Below are positions 43,231-56,275 of a DNA stretch of 64,000 nucleotides, piece by piece. Within the stretch, counting starts at the first letter, position 1. Every line of letters starts with the position of its first letter. The notes beneath the pieces were generated by a model, which saw nothing but the letters and a program-made list of their open reading frames with translations, ran no database searches and was not told the origin of the DNA. Source of the stretch: Cycas panzhihuaensis (Eukaryota > Cycadophyta); the NCBI GenBank assembly GCA_023213395.1, contig CM041465.1, forward strand, positions 15,934,001 to 15,998,000. Direction: 5' to 3'. A program made the translations under genes and the position numbers.

Positions 43231-45675
43231 TATTTCATCAAAACTTGGCCTCTTTAGTTGTATTTTGATCATGTTGATAAATTAATGCTTGTTACATGGT
43301 TTTATTGATGATGATTGATGTATGTTAACTTGGTTTGATGGATTGGGTTATGTTTTATTGAAATAATGTATGATTATTGATCAATGAAATGCAATGAATG
43401 ATGTTACTAGCTTGTATTTCTATCATTCCACTAATGGCATAAACTATTAAGACAAAGTTTTCTTTATGACTAACTTGACTTCATACTTCCTTCAAAGTCA
43501 TTTATTTTTATCTTATTTTTAAGATTTCACTCATGTTTTTGTTATTTATCACCTTTTAGGATTGTTCTTAATGTATTTCACCTCATTCTGGGTTTGTTCA
43601 CTCTTTTATAAACTCATTATTGTAGCTAGAAACTTATTTAATGCCAATTTTAATCAATTTTTAGGTAAATTCTCACTTTACTAAAATCACATTTTCCACC
43701 TTGTCAAAAATGTGATCGATCACATTTTTAGAATAAAATTACATTTTTGGGGTAGCTAAAAAATGTGACCAATCATGTTTTTAGAATAAAATTATGTTTT
43801 TAGTAGGTGAAAAATATGATCGATCCCATTTTTCATTGTCATGTAACAAAAAACTCAGCTAGTACGCCAAAATTCTACATGCTGCCACCTATATGTGATG
43901 GGATTTAATCCTTTTTATGTCTAAAAGTGTTAAGAGAGTTAAGGATAGTTGAGAATTAGAAGAGAAGAAGTGATTCTTGCTCTAGTTGTGAGATTTTATG
44001 AATTTCTTGGAGAATTCTTAAGGATTATTGTTGTAGCTTTGAAGACTTGATTTTCTGAAGTCTATTGGGTGAAATCTTAAAGAAGATTTGTTGTTGAGAC
44101 ACTGTTTCTCGATTGTTGATGGTCTAAACTTCTACTTTCTTGGATCTTCATCAATTTTTACTTCAAACTTCTCTTGATGTAGTAAGATCTTTCCTATTGA
44201 CTTTCAAGCTTGTTTCATAGAGTTTTGAAGGTGACTTTAACTTACAATTGTTTATTTTCATTGGCAGATGGTTGTTGGACTTTTGTTTAGAATTTTGGAA
44301 TTAAAATATATGCTAAAAGGTCTGCTCTTTGTAGGGTTCTTTAAGGATAGACTAGGGTGGGACATGGTCATGTCTCCATCATACATCTAGTTACTCCTTC
44401 CCACTCTTTCATGGTAATATATATTTAAGTTAGATTACCACTCTTGTTTAGTGTTATTTGGCTCTTATTTGGCCTCTTTGGGTTGTTGATACTTCCTTCT
44501 TTACTCTTGTTTTGAAGGAAAGTGTGAGAAAGTTAGTCAAGTGAAAAGAAAACTACCATTCTGAGGTGTTCTTTACAATAGGAAATGAATGCTTGTTTTA
44601 CATTTATCATTGCATACACTTTTATTTTCAAGTTAGATCTTGTATCTTGAGAATAAAAATTTGATAGTGTTATTTGGTTGGAGTATTTCTAAGTTTTAGA
44701 TTTCATATTAAGTTCAAGGATTCTTGTTGGAGCTTTCACTACTCTAATAGTGATAGAACCTTTAGTTGATCTTATATGGATGATTATTGTTTAGATTTAT
44801 GACATGTCCATCATCTCATGGGTCTAAAAATTATCAGTAAATAGAAGTAGTTTCCTTTCAGATTCTCTCTCTCTTCTATGCATTATTTCATCACTTTTAA
44901 TAAGATTAGTTGCATGCATCAAGGTTGGAACATATTAACTAGTGTCGCATGTAGTTTAATCTCTCTTGAAAGGAAATTTGCATAAAGATTGTGTGGTTAT
45001 TTTTAGATCCTAAATAGTATCATTTCTTTTGAAATAAAGTATGCACATAGGAAATCTACTTCATAGTTGCATATGCATCTTTTATCTTAAAAGAAAAAAT
45101 TAAAAACAAAAAGGACTTACATAAATGGTTTCTAGTTTATTTATTTGTGATTCCATTATAAAAAATAAAAAAATAAAAAAGATTGATGTGAGTTTGATCT
45201 TGTGGTTTCTTTAATTATATTATCTTATTTTCTTGGCTTTACATCTTTGCAACCATCTAGAAACCTAAGCAAGACAAACTATTGTTTCCATTAGCTTACC
45301 CTCTCTCGCATCTTAGTAAAACTTAAAAAGTTAAATCTATACTAAAAGAGGAGTCCTTAGGAAGGATGTTGAAGATATTATAAGTGCAGCTCTGGACTTA
45401 GAACTCCTTCATCGAGTCGTGTAGGTTAGTGGATATTATCACCTCATTTCACATCCACACATTTCATCATACCCATTCTCACTAAGGTAGACGACACTAC
45501 TAGGTAAAGACTCCTTCTTAGGAATTGGGAAAATATGGTCCTTTAGGTCTCTTTTGAGCTTCATATTAGGTCTTCCCCAAGCTCCAGACCATATTTATGG
45601 TAGCCTTGCTAAGGATCCAACCTGAGACACCCCTAGAATGCCATCATCTTACTAGGGATAGACCTTACACCACTA
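43231..45675 (+). repeat. Gypsy-3 5' LTR
   Basis: Begins TATTTCATCAAAACTTGGCC (TG start changed to TA) and ends CACACTA-like ACACCACTA. Matches the 3' LTR over its whole length, with scattered substitutions and small indels. Contains three copies of a word like AATGTGATCGATCACATTTTT (43710-43830), a near-palindrome. One block, 44817-44880, is missing from the 3' copy. Confidence 0.87.
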
Positions 45676-45681
45676 TTTTTC

Positions 45682-45700
45682 TAGTGACCTGGTCAGGGAG
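45682..45700 (+). promoter_or_regulatory. Gypsy-3 primer-binding-site-like sequence
   Basis: TAGTGACCTGGTCAGGGAG, six bases after the LTR. It resembles the TGGCGACC type used by some plant Tat-like elements if two transitions are allowed. The tRNA is not assigned. Confidence 0.4.
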
Positions 45701-45710
45701 CCACCATTTA

Positions 45711-47546
45711 TCTTCAAGTAAAGTTATAGAAATAACAATACCTATGCCTAGGCAGTCATTGAGACTTCAAGGCCTTTCGCTTAATTCTCAAACACGCCCA
45801 TTACACTTTGGTTAGGATGTTTCATCATCATACATTAAATCCTCAGAGTTTCAAGCACATGATACATATGTTTACTTTCCTAAAGATTTAGCTCAACTAT
45901 ATAACATACCCATGGAGCAGGGATATCGAGATCCTTCACAGTATCTTGGTGATCCTTCTTTTATAGGCCCTTCTTTCCCATAAGAAAAACAACCCTATAC
46001 TCAATTACATCCATCTTTTCCTGAGCTGATTCTTTCTGGAATCCCTACGCCATTACACATGCCTAGTTATTATGATCCATTTCACTCAGAGACTCATATT
46101 ATGTCCTCTTTAGCATAACATGTCTAGACTGATCCCTTAGGTCAAGACTATGAGTTGATTCAGGTAAACCCTCCACCTGAAACTATGCAGTCTCCTCACC
46201 CTTCTCATCCTCCTTCACGAAGACCTGTTTCATGACCTTATTCTTTGCTTGCAGAGGAAGTTGATGATTACAAATCAACTCATTCATAACCTCGTCAACC
46301 TTCTCCTAGGTAGTAGGTTCAAGTTTAATCTTCCCATTCTATACCTCTTATCCAAAAAGGTGATACTACCATAGTTGCTGGCATTCCTAGCAATATGTAC
46401 ATTCCAACTTCTAGTCAAGCGATTATGGCCTCACCTAGTTTATGATTGATTGAGTCTTATTCTTCTAGGATTGCCTCTTGATATCCTATTTCTTCTACCA
46501 CATAGATACCGCTTCATGCATCACATACTATTGGATCTCAAGGTGTTAGGCCTTATCTACCATCATCTAGAGTATTTAACATGATTTCCTTATCACATCA
46601 TGTTTCTCATACTCAAATACCCCATTTGCATACTTCGGTAGGACAATCACAACTTTTGGGGACTTCTAGGCCCATATCTTCTTCATATATTCTTAGGCCT
46701 ATCCCTCAACTTAACCCTTTCTACACACATAATTCAAGTTTCCTATAAAATATCATACCTCAAACCAATTCTATGGTTAACCCTGTAACATGGTTTGTTC
46801 CTCCTTTTACTCTTCCACTTCATAATATTTCACAACAACAACTGTAATCACAACAACCTATCCATTCATCTATTCCTCATCTGACATCCTTACCTCGATG
46901 CCCTACTACGTTGAGGCTAAGGAGACCCTTCTTAGACTATATGAAGTCTCCCTTTCTGTGTGAGATTTTGTTGTCACCTATGGCCCTATTTCTTCCTGAA
47001 TTACCTAAATTTTCTAGTCACACATCTCAAGACCCCACCTCCCATATACAAATATTTGTGCTTGCTTGCATAGAATTTATTCTATATGATTATCTTATGA
47101 TATGTCTATTCCTAAAATTACTTTAAGGCAATGCTTTGAAGTGGTTTTATCATCTTCCCTTAGCCTTAATTCTCTTATTTCAACAACTAGTTAACTCTTT
47201 TATTAACTATTTTGATGTAGCAAGACCATTTGGGTTAGGCATTAAATCCTTGTTAGTAATTAAATAAAATAATGATAAAACTTCAAGAGATTTTGTTGGG
47301 AGATTTCAAGATCAAGTTTATGCTTGTCATTTATACCTTTATTTTAGTTTGCTATTTGATCTATTTACTAATGCATTGAGGCCCCATGTACATTTGGAAG
47401 TTTTAAAACTTGGTCCTCAAACATACAAAGAAGTAGTTGACCACTATTTGGATTTAGAAATATTTGAAATACAAGTAGGTATTAAGAAGGTTGGGAAACC
47501 TATGCCTTCTAAAGATCTAGTTTATCCTAAAGGCTACCCATCTTGA
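45711..47546 (+). pseudogene. Gypsy-3 gag
   Basis: One frame can be followed for about 610 codons with roughly a dozen stops. The first 400 codons are rich in Pro, Ser, His and Tyr (for example YNIPMEQGYRDPSQYLGDPS, GIPSNMYIPTSSQAIMASPS). From 46911 the gag core appears: LPELPKFSSHTSQDPTSHIQ, LKLL-stop-GNALKWFYHLPLAL, FQQLVNSFINYFDVARPF, KTSRDFVGRFQDQVY, NALRPHVHLEVLKLGPQTY. The L-x-GNAL-x-WF and E/R-F-x-x-RF-x-x-Q spacing is that of plant gypsy gag. No zinc knuckle is visible. Stops are mostly TAA/TAG. Confidence 0.78.
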
Positions 47547-48590
47547 GCCCACATACGATCATCTTACTTCTTCTATTAGATCACTTGAGCATGCAATGAA
47601 TACTAAATTACGTATTTATGGTATATATCCTACTCAATCCTCTCAAGAGACCAAAGTGATTCACTTGACCAAGGGGAGGAAGAAGTAAGCTCCTCCACCA
47701 CCTCCTCCTTCATCTAGAAAGACAAAGCCTCCATACCTATTAATGAGCCTACATCCTCAGCTTTATTATACTTTCATTTTAGAAAGAGAAAGACCCCTTG
47801 TTAGCTTCGAGTATTCACTTATTCACCAAGAGTTTACTCTTATTTGACAGTCTGTTACCTTATTGATTCAGATTTTACCTTCTCTCACTAGTTGGTTATT
47901 CTTGGGATTCTCCTTCTTAGTCATATATCGCCATTTATTAATTATTTTTATTATCATCAGTTCTCTTTATTATTCCCTCAGAATGGATACTTATTCTGCT
48001 ACTTTCCCTTCACACTTAGAGACACCATAATTTGATTTCTGTTTTACTTTCCATGGTTCATTTCGTAAGGAGATTGGCCCCTTTTCCTTTTAATATTTTG
48101 TTAAAAAGGAGAAATCCTTACTGTGTTAAGTAGAAGAGTTTCTTAATAAGATGATTATGATCCAATTCTTATAAAAAGTGGAAGTGAAAAGTAAAAAAAA
48201 AGAAAAAAAGAGAAAAGAAAAAGAAAAGGTAAAGTAAAAAAAAAAAAAAAGAAAAGAAAGTTGAAAGAAAGTAAAAAGTAAATTTATTGTTTTCATCCTC
48301 TTGTAATTCAAGGCAAGTCACGTGGCATCTTTGTCCCCACCTGTCCATCTATAGGTTAGGTTCATTTGGATGAGTCATTTAGGATTTTTAGATCTAGCTA
48401 CTTAGGTCCACTATGGCCTTAATTATGATCAAACCCTACTTGACACTTTGATCATAATTATCTTACTTGGGTTCATTCTTCTTCCTTCATCAAAGTCAGA
48501 GATCTATCTCTACCACCACCTCCTTATTGATTAATTCCCATACCTTTCCTTATTGATCATACAGTATTTGAGTTTAGATCCTCTCATTCC
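47547..48590 (+). other. Gypsy-3 region after gag, no domain recognised
   Basis: Starts with a run of Pro codons (PPPPPPSSRKTKPPYL, about 47692-47745), then hydrophobic and Lys-rich frames with stops. An A-rich tract of AAAAAGAAAAG words at 48185-48290. Protease and RT would be expected here in an autonomous element; I see neither. Confidence 0.5.
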
Positions 48591-48599
48591 CATGGCATT

Positions 48600-48960
48600 G
48601 AGTATCTTCACTAATGTAGGTAGTAGAAGAAACCCAAGACCGTCTGCTTCTGCTTGGGTGGTTTATGACCAATTAGGAGGTCCCTTTCCATAGGTTTCTT
48701 CATCCCTAGGGTGACCAATAATAAAGCTAAATACCTTGTAATTATAGGAGCCTTTTTAGACATCTCTCACTTTTACCTTGGACCTATTACTTTGTATGTT
48801 GATTCTGAGGTTGTTGTTTATCAATTGGTTGTGGTGTACTAGGTCCACTCTCCATGACTCCTTCTTTTGCATTATCAGACCTCATCATTGTTGTCCCTAT
48901 TTTCCTCAGTAACCATCTAGTACATATCATGTTCTTTTAATCTTGAATCTAATGATCTTG
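48600..48960 (+). pseudogene. Gypsy-3 RNase H-like domain
   Basis: The frame starting at 48607 reads FTNVGSRRNPRPSASAWVVY, the pattern of the first strand of RNase HI of the archaeal/plant-retroelement type (FTDGGSRGNPGP...). After a shift, TNNKAKYLVIIGAFLDIS (normally TNN-AEY) and LYVDSEVVVYQL (D-S core) follow. Asp of FTD is Asn and Glu of AEY is Lys, both explained by single G-to-A changes, so two of the catalytic acids are lost. No RT lies upstream. Confidence 0.65.
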
Positions 48961-50060
48961 TTTCCTTGATCCTTGATGATCATGTTGATTAATCTTCCTT
49001 CTTCTAACTGGGGGCATACCACTTTAGAAGAAGTATAAACTACCACTCTGGAATGGGTATAAACTACCACTCCACGATGAGTATGAACTATCAGTTTAGT
49101 AAGATTATAGGTTTGGGTAGTTATAAGATTGTGGTGATAGGTATGAGACTGAAGCCAGATATATGAAATGGCTAGACCCACGTGGGAATCTTAGGCCATA
49201 GAGGATCTTGGTAGGGGGCAAGTTCCTAAAAGCTTCTTACCCATGGAAGAAGCCAACGAAGAATCCAATATACTGGAGTGGTTAGTCGTTTATTAAGCAA
49301 GATTAATTTTGTTTGTTAAACGATTTACTTCCTTTATGATATATTATATGAGTGTGGGATTATCCTATATTTATATAATCTATCAGGAGTATGATGTGAG
49401 TTATATGGATTTCCTTTTTGGAGATTTATATTACTCCATCTTCTACTTTTATAAAATTATTACCATTTATGTTCTAGATGATTTTAAGTTTATAAAAATA
49501 GAATAAGTAAACCTTTCAATTATCCCATTTTAATCTTTTATTTATCTCCTAGTTTTTGCCCCTTCCCTAACCTTATCTTTCCTAAACCATACTACTCTGG
49601 AACGAGTATAAATTACCATGTATATAGTATGACAAAAACTAAAAAAAAAATACATAACCATAAAAGAACAAAAAAAGTAAAAAATAATAAAAATCATTAC
49701 ATGTTTCCTTGGACATTTCACATAAATGAATGTATCCTATGCTCAAACACAAATGGGAATAAGGGGGATAAAGGTTTAGAGACAAGTAATTACACACAAG
49801 TTTTAAGAGAAAGAAGATCGATATATACATGATATAAAAAATATAGTACATATGTCACCTAAGTGACTCATCATACATGATTTGTGGTACATGATATATG
49901 ATACATAATATATATAACTTGAGGCTCATAAAATGCCTCGTATCATCCTCCTACCTCCTAAATGACATAAGATATACTCATCTCTATAATCCTTGATGAG
50001 ATCCCTGAAGTATGTCTGGATCTGCCCTTGGTTTCCTATTAGTAGTCTCTCCACAAGAAG
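48961..50060. other. Gypsy-3 internal stretch with scattered short repeats
   Basis: No recognised coding domain. Repeated words TATAAACTACCACTC (49028-49080) and CTGGAACGAGTATAAATTACC (49597) relate to the TAAACTATGA array further right. Confidence 0.5.
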
Positions 50061-50061
50061 A

Positions 50062-51640
50062 CTCTCCTCTAGGTGGGAGATGGTGTTGCTCCTTCCATGT
50101 CATGCCACTCAATGATGGAGTATACTTGGCCATTGCCTAAGCTAGTGTCATCCTTTGCAGGTGTCTCCTCTCCTCTTCACCTTCCCTCAGCTCCATCTCT
50201 CACCTTTGCAGCTCCATCTGCATGTTCATATATATGTCCCAAGCTCTCAATGCATGGCGATAATAGTCTATTTGGTCTTCTAACAATCTGCGATCCACCA
50301 CATTCCAAGCAGGCGCCTCATCTAATGTTGGAATGTAGGGGAAGATCACTTCTAGAACCCTCTACACCTCTCTAAAGGTAATTGTCCCATCACCTATTTA
50401 AGGGAAACATGTCATATATAGTCAGTCATTTGGAGAAGAAAATAAACTTTAGAAATAAAGGGAATGTAATGTGATGTGATAAGTCAACTAATTAAATCAT
50501 GTACTTAGAGATCTGGCTCCTGTTGGATCTACACCAGCCACCTCACCAGTTGGTGGTGCCTCTACTATCTATGGCTCCTGATGAGCCTCCTACACAACTC
50601 CTCTCTCACTAGCTACGACCTCTCCATGCATGGCCTACCCATCGTCAAATCCAAGTTCCATGCTCTAGATGGAACCCCCTCTCCTCTTTATAGATACCTC
50701 ACCTCCCTGTCTAAGAACCTACTAACTACTGCTAACTCCACCACCTCAGTTGTTGCCCTATTTATAGCATCCATCTCATCATTGCTCCATACTAGGAGCC
50801 CAACATATGCATCATTGACGAGCTATCTCCTCATCATCTTGCTCAGCATGGGACTGTGAGTCATCATCACAATAATAGCTAGCTTATTGTGGATCCTCAA
50901 TCTCATGTACCACCTGTTCATGCCTGGATCTATCAATATAAGCTCCCCTGGCTCTCCCCTTAGTTGCATCAAAGGAATATAGTCATAGAGCCATCATATC
51001 AATACTGAACTATAAGAAAAGCTACCTCTACCTATCCTTTGGATCCTAGATAACTGGTGACTAATGCTATCTACCATATACTACCCCTAGTTAACTTGAA
51101 TCCCCTACTTACATAGTTGTATAATCCCTATCCACTAAACCAAGATCCCCATGAAGTTTTATATCTTCATAATTTGCTATGTAATAAATAAGAGTGATGA
51201 TCCTCCCCACTACTGGAACCTCATTTTCTACTCTGATTGCCTTAATCGAGTTGCTATGGTGATCAATCTGATTAACAAACCCTATCAAGAAAGTGCTACA
51301 TCCCTTCTATGACTCCTCATCTATCACCCTGATCAGGCATACTCTCTCCCTATGCCAACTCATGCCAAGAACCCTCCCTATATCTCGTGGGGTAATCTCC
51401 AAGTCTTTGATACTTCAAACTTTAAAAACACACTATCTTGGTATCTAGCAACTCACGAAGTCATGCAATATCACATGCTTTGTGACCAACTGAGTCGACA
51501 CACTAGCCCCAGCTAGCCCACACACGCATAGGATACCCCATCCTACCTCATCGAGCTGACTCACCAACTCCCTAATGGTGGCTTCTTCATTCTCATGAGT
51601 ATCAACTCTCTCTAAAGCCTGTAGTTCAAAAACAATAATT
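50062..51640 (-). pseudogene. Gypsy-3 antisense ORF (unknown protein)
   Basis: A decayed frame running against the element. From 51640 down: VFELQALERVDTHENEEATI, RELVSQLDEVGWGILCVCGL, KDLEITPRDIGRVLGM, SWHRERVCLIRVIDEES, GFVNQIDHHSNSIKAIRVEN, EVPVVGRIITLIYYIANYED. Then an acidic patch, and from about 50395 GDGTITFREV, PYIPTLDEAPAWNVVDRRLL, EDQIDYYRHALRAWDIYM and EMELREGEERRH. Few stops per length compared with surrounding frames, especially 51600-51110 and 50395-50062. Antisense ORFs between pol and the 3' LTR are known from some plant Tat-like elements. The protein is not recognised with certainty; a plant-mobile-domain-like fold is a guess from the ITPRDIGRVLG block. Function unknown. Confidence 0.6.
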
Positions 51641-51712
51641 TGTTAGCATCCACTCTAAGTCAAAGATATCATATGACTAGAAGAGATTTCTAAATTTCTA
51701 AGAATATATTTA

Positions 51713-51914
<202 letters not shown>

Positions 51915-52394
51915 TATTTCACTCACCGGGTACCTCACTCGCTGCTCCATTATCCTTTGCCTCATGCTCTAGAGCTCACCACCCAACCAAAAGAGCTTGA
52001 AATCCTACTTGAATGAAGAGAAGTCATTTCTGGAATGTTCCTTTCTCCTTCATCATCCTCGTAAAAATGAATTGGTTTCTTTATCAACCTTCTTACATAT
52101 AGGGGGCCCTTCTTGGCCCTTTTTAGCCCTTTTGGACAGTGAAATCATTTAGGCTAAACATTCAATCTATCAAAAGGAAGTGTACTCCAATTTGATCACA
52201 ATCATATCTAGATTTGTGTTGAATTATCATAAATATATTCTTTTTTATTCTAGTAAAGTTCCCATTATTCAAAGGTTATTTGAGCTGTTTTTCATGATTC
52301 TTGTCAAAGTTTGATTGATCATTCAATCCTATTTTTCCCAGTAACATGTTTATCTTCAACAGGACCAGCACTTCGAGCTTCTATTTACTTGCTG

Positions 52395-52800
52395 ACAAGT
52401 ATAAACTATGACAAGGATAACCGACTCCAAGCTTATAGGTGCCTGGTGATGAATCTAAACTAGGATAGAACACTAACTCTGAGCCAACCTCCATAGCTAT
52501 TAATGAGCCTAAACTATGATAGGGATCCCCCCGAATTTGATTGTTAACACGATTAAAAGATGACAATTGGCCTTCAAAATCCCTCACCCTATTAATGAGG
52601 CTAAACTATGATGGGTTTGCTCTAAAAAGTCATCTGTTAATGAACTTAAACTATGACAATTCATCTTTTTGGTCCCAGCAAAAGGATTTTGCTCCAAAAA
52701 TCACTTGTTAATGAGCTTAAACTATGACAATCCATCCTTTTTACTCTAATAAAAAGACATCCCTCTGATACTTGATTAATAAGAGATAAACTATGACTAG
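52395..52800. repeat. Degenerate tandem array with TAAACTATGA core
   Basis: Seven occurrences of a core like AATGAGCCTAAACTATGATAG, near 52401, 52455, 52509, 52600, 52646, 52717 and 52787, spaced about 46-91 bp. The copies at 52637 and 52709 are the closest (71 bp apart, with similar flanks). Confidence 0.75.
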
Positions 52801-52813
52801 GCGTATAGTAGAA

Positions 52814-52925
52814 GCCCATCTAGTTTATGGAAGTTTGGTGATGAAGTCCCATCCAGTTTGTGGGTAGTAGATACCATTTGTTTGAAGGTGAAAATCCCAT
52901 CCAATTTGTGGGTATTAGGTAGGCT
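52814..52925. repeat. Degenerate array with CCCATCCAGTTTGTGG core
   Basis: Three copies near 52814, 52848 and 52896. The reverse strand spells repeated His-Lys-Leu-Asp-Gly in one frame, which is a by-product. Confidence 0.7.
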
Positions 52926-52983
52926 TTTTGATAACATTAGACACCTAGTTTTTTTAGGTAAAAAGACAAACATAGTGCTATTT

Positions 52984-53148
52984 TGAATACCCAATCCTTT
53001 TGGGTATTGTGTTTAGTACCCTGTCCTTTTGGGTAATGTGATAGATCTATAGTCCTTTTGGGTAATTTGATGGATGCCCAGTCCTTTTGGATAAGAAATG
53101 TGAATGACACCTCTTTTGCTTAAGATTACTCAGTCCTTTTGAGTAACC
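52984..53148. repeat. Degenerate array with (A)CCCAGTCCTTTTGGGTA core
   Basis: Five copies near 52984, 53016, 53046, 53075 and 53125. Each unit is self-complementary at its ends (ACCC...GGGT), so each can form a small hairpin. Confidence 0.78.
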
Positions 53149-53328
53149 CTACCAATAGAAACTTTCTTGAATCAAGTTGCAATGAAGATTTCATTTCACC
53201 ATAAAATCATAGTTTCCCATCATTCACATATTTCATTAGTTTCTGTCATTTTCACTAGAACAACCAACATCTATATCATTGCCACTGTGCACCATCCTAT
53301 GTCACTTTCTAGAATAGGAGCCTCAAGT

Positions 53329-53342
53329 GCCAAGGGGGTTAA
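53329..53342 (+). promoter_or_regulatory. Gypsy-3 polypurine tract
   Basis: GCCAAGGGGGTTAA directly before the TGTTTCACC start of the 3' LTR. Confidence 0.65.
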
Positions 53343-55736
53343 TGTTTCACCAAAACTTGGCCTCTTTAGTTATATTTTGATCATGTTGATAAATTGATGC
53401 TTACTACATGGTTTTATTGATGATGATCGATGTATGTTGACTTAGTTTGATGGATTGGGCCCTATTTATTAAAATAATGCATGATTATTGATCGATAAAA
53501 TGCAATAAATGATGTTATTGGATTATATTCCTATCATTTTGCTGATGACATAAACTATGGCGACAAAGTTTTCTTTATGACTAACTTGACTTCCTACTTC
53601 CTTCAAAGTTAGTTTTTTTTATCTTATTTTTGAGATTTCACCCATGTTTTTATTATTTATCACCTTTTGGGCTTATTCTTAATGCATTTCACCTCATTAT
53701 GAGTTTGTTCACTCTTTTATAAACTCATTATTGTGATTAGAATCTTATTTAATTCCAATTTTTATTAATTTTTGGTCAAATTCTTACTTTAATGAAATCA
53801 CATTTTGTACCCTATCAAAAATGTGATCGATCATATTTTTAGAATAAAATCATATTTTTGGGGTAGCTAAAAAATGTAACAAATTACTTTTTTAGAATAA
53901 AATCACATTTTTGGTAGGTGAAAAATCTGATCGATCATATTTTTCACTATCATGCAATAGAAAACTCAGCTAGCGCACTAAAATTTTGTATGCTACCACC
54001 TAGATGTGATGGGATTTAATCCTTTTTATGCCTAGAAGTTTTAAGAGAGTTAATAATAGTTGAAATTTAGAAGAGAAGAAGTGATCCTTTCTCTAGTTGT
54101 GAGATTTTATGAATTTCTTAGAGAATTCTTAAGGACTACTGTTGTAGCTTTGAAGACTTGATTTTCTGAAGTCTATTGGGTGAAATCTCGAAGAAGATTT
54201 GTTGTTGAGACACTGCTACTTGATTGTTGATGGTATGAATTTCTAGTTTCTTGGATCTTCATCAATTTTTGCTTGAAACTTCTCTTAATTTGGTAAGATC
54301 TTTCCTATTGTCTTTCAAACTTATTTCATAGAGTTTTGAAGGTGACTTTGACTCAAAATTATTTCTTTTCATTGGTTGATGGTTGTTGGACTTTTGTTTA
54401 GACTTTTAGAATTGAAATATACACTAAAAGGTTTGCTCTTTGTGGAGTTCCTTAAGGATAGACTAGGGTGGGGCATGGTCGTGTCTCCACCATACATCTA
54501 GCTACTCCTTCCCACTCTTTCATAGAAGCATATATTTCAATTAGATTGCCACTCTTGTTTGGCATTGTTTGGCTCTTATTTGGCCTCTTTGGATTGTTGA
54601 TGCTTCCTTCTTTACTCTTGTTTTGAAGGAAAGTGTGTGAAAAGTTAGTTAAGTGAAAAGAAAACTTCCATTCTGAGGTGCTCTTTATAATAGGAAAGAA
54701 ATATTTAGTTTACATCTATCATTGCATGCACTTTTATTTTCAAGTTAGCTCTTGTATCTTGAGAATCAAAATTTGATAATGTTATTTGGTTAGATTATTT
54801 CTAATTTTTAGCTTTCATATTAGGTTCAAGGAATCCTGTTGGAGCTTTCACTACTCCAATAGTGATATTAATCTTGTACGGATGATTATTATTTAGATTT
54901 ATAATATGTTCCTCTCTTTTATGCATTATTTCAATACTTTTAAGAAGATTAGTTTCATGCATCAAGGTTGGAACATATTAACTAGTGTCGCATGTAGTTT
55001 AATCTCTCTTGAAAGGAAATTTGCATAAAGATTGTGTGGGTATTTTTAGATCTTGAATAGTATCATTTCTTTTGAAGTAAAGTGTGCACATAAGAAAGCT
55101 ACTTCATAGCTACATGTGCATCTTTTATTTTAAAAAAAGAACAAAACAATAAATTAAAAAAAAAGGACTTGCCTGTATGGCTTCTAGTTTGTTTATCTGT
55201 GATTCTATTATAAAAAATAAAAAAATTAAAAAGATTGATGTGAGTTTGATCTTATGGTTTCTTTAATTGTATTGTGTTACTTTCTTGGCTTTGCATCTTT
55301 GCAACCATTTAGAAACCTAAGCAAGATAAACTATTGTTTCCATTAACTTACCATATCCTGCATCTTAGTAAAACTTGAAAAGTTGAACCGATAATAAGAG
55401 AGAGTCCCTAGGAAGGATATTGAAGATATTGTAAGTGTGGCTTTGAACTTAGAACTCTTTCATTGAGTTGTGTAGGTTAGTGGATTCTATCACCCTGTTT
55501 CACATCCACACATTTTATCCTACCCACTCTCACTAAGGTAGATGACACTACTAGGTGAAGACTCCTTCTTAGGAGTTGGGAAAATATAGTCTTTTAGGTC
55601 TCTTTTGAGCTTCATATTAGGTCTTCCCTAAGCCCTAGACCATCTTTCTGGTAGCCTTACTGAGGATCCAACCCAAGACAGCCCTAGAACACCATCATCT
55701 TACCAGGGACAAAACTTGCACCACTAGTCACATGGG
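53343..55736 (+). repeat. Gypsy-3 3' LTR
   Basis: Begins TGTTTCACCAAAACTTGG and ends GCACCACTA, followed by the GTCAC repeat. Keeps the TG start but ends in TA, as does the 5' copy. Confidence 0.87.
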
Positions 55737-55741
55737 GTTTT

Positions 55742-56275
55742 AATAGGACTGGGGATTGACGAGAAGGGGGCTAGCAGACCCAAAATTTTAATTAATCAGA
55801 TTAGAGTATTTTTGCATTTGTAAAAGAGAATTAACCAAATTCAACATTATTTGATATTTAAAAAAATATAAAAATAAAAAAGGATTAATAATTTAACCTT
55901 AAAAACATAGGCTTTTGAACAAATTTTTTATACAAAAAGCAATGCAGGGTTGTGATGATAAGATTTTTATCAAATTTTTGATGTGATTCTTCTTTGTTGA
56001 TGAGTCTTAGAATTCATGATATATCTATATGATTTGAATGCACCGATAATGGTAGGATGACATATCTCTGTATGTAACTATGTGATTGTGTTTGCGTGGC
56101 TACTCTTCAATTCGATAATGGCATATCTTTAGAATTTTTTTTACCACTATTCTTCTTTTTCATCAACAGTAGACCTTGTTAATGGGGTCCTTATCATACT
56201 TAAGCTTGGGCAAGCTTAGACCAAGAGCTTCTAATCTAATCCCAAACATCCAATGTAGGAAGAGATAACACATGG
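55742..56275. other. Spacer before the pyrophosphatase pseudogene
   Basis: AT-rich, no gene recognised. I looked for upstream exons of the pyrophosphatase in all frames and saw none. Confidence 0.55.

Noticed and set aside
52797-52994. Minus-strand frame with repeated His-Lys-Leu-Asp-Gly
   Set aside because: By-product of the CCCATCCAGTTTGTGG tandem array; no coding context.
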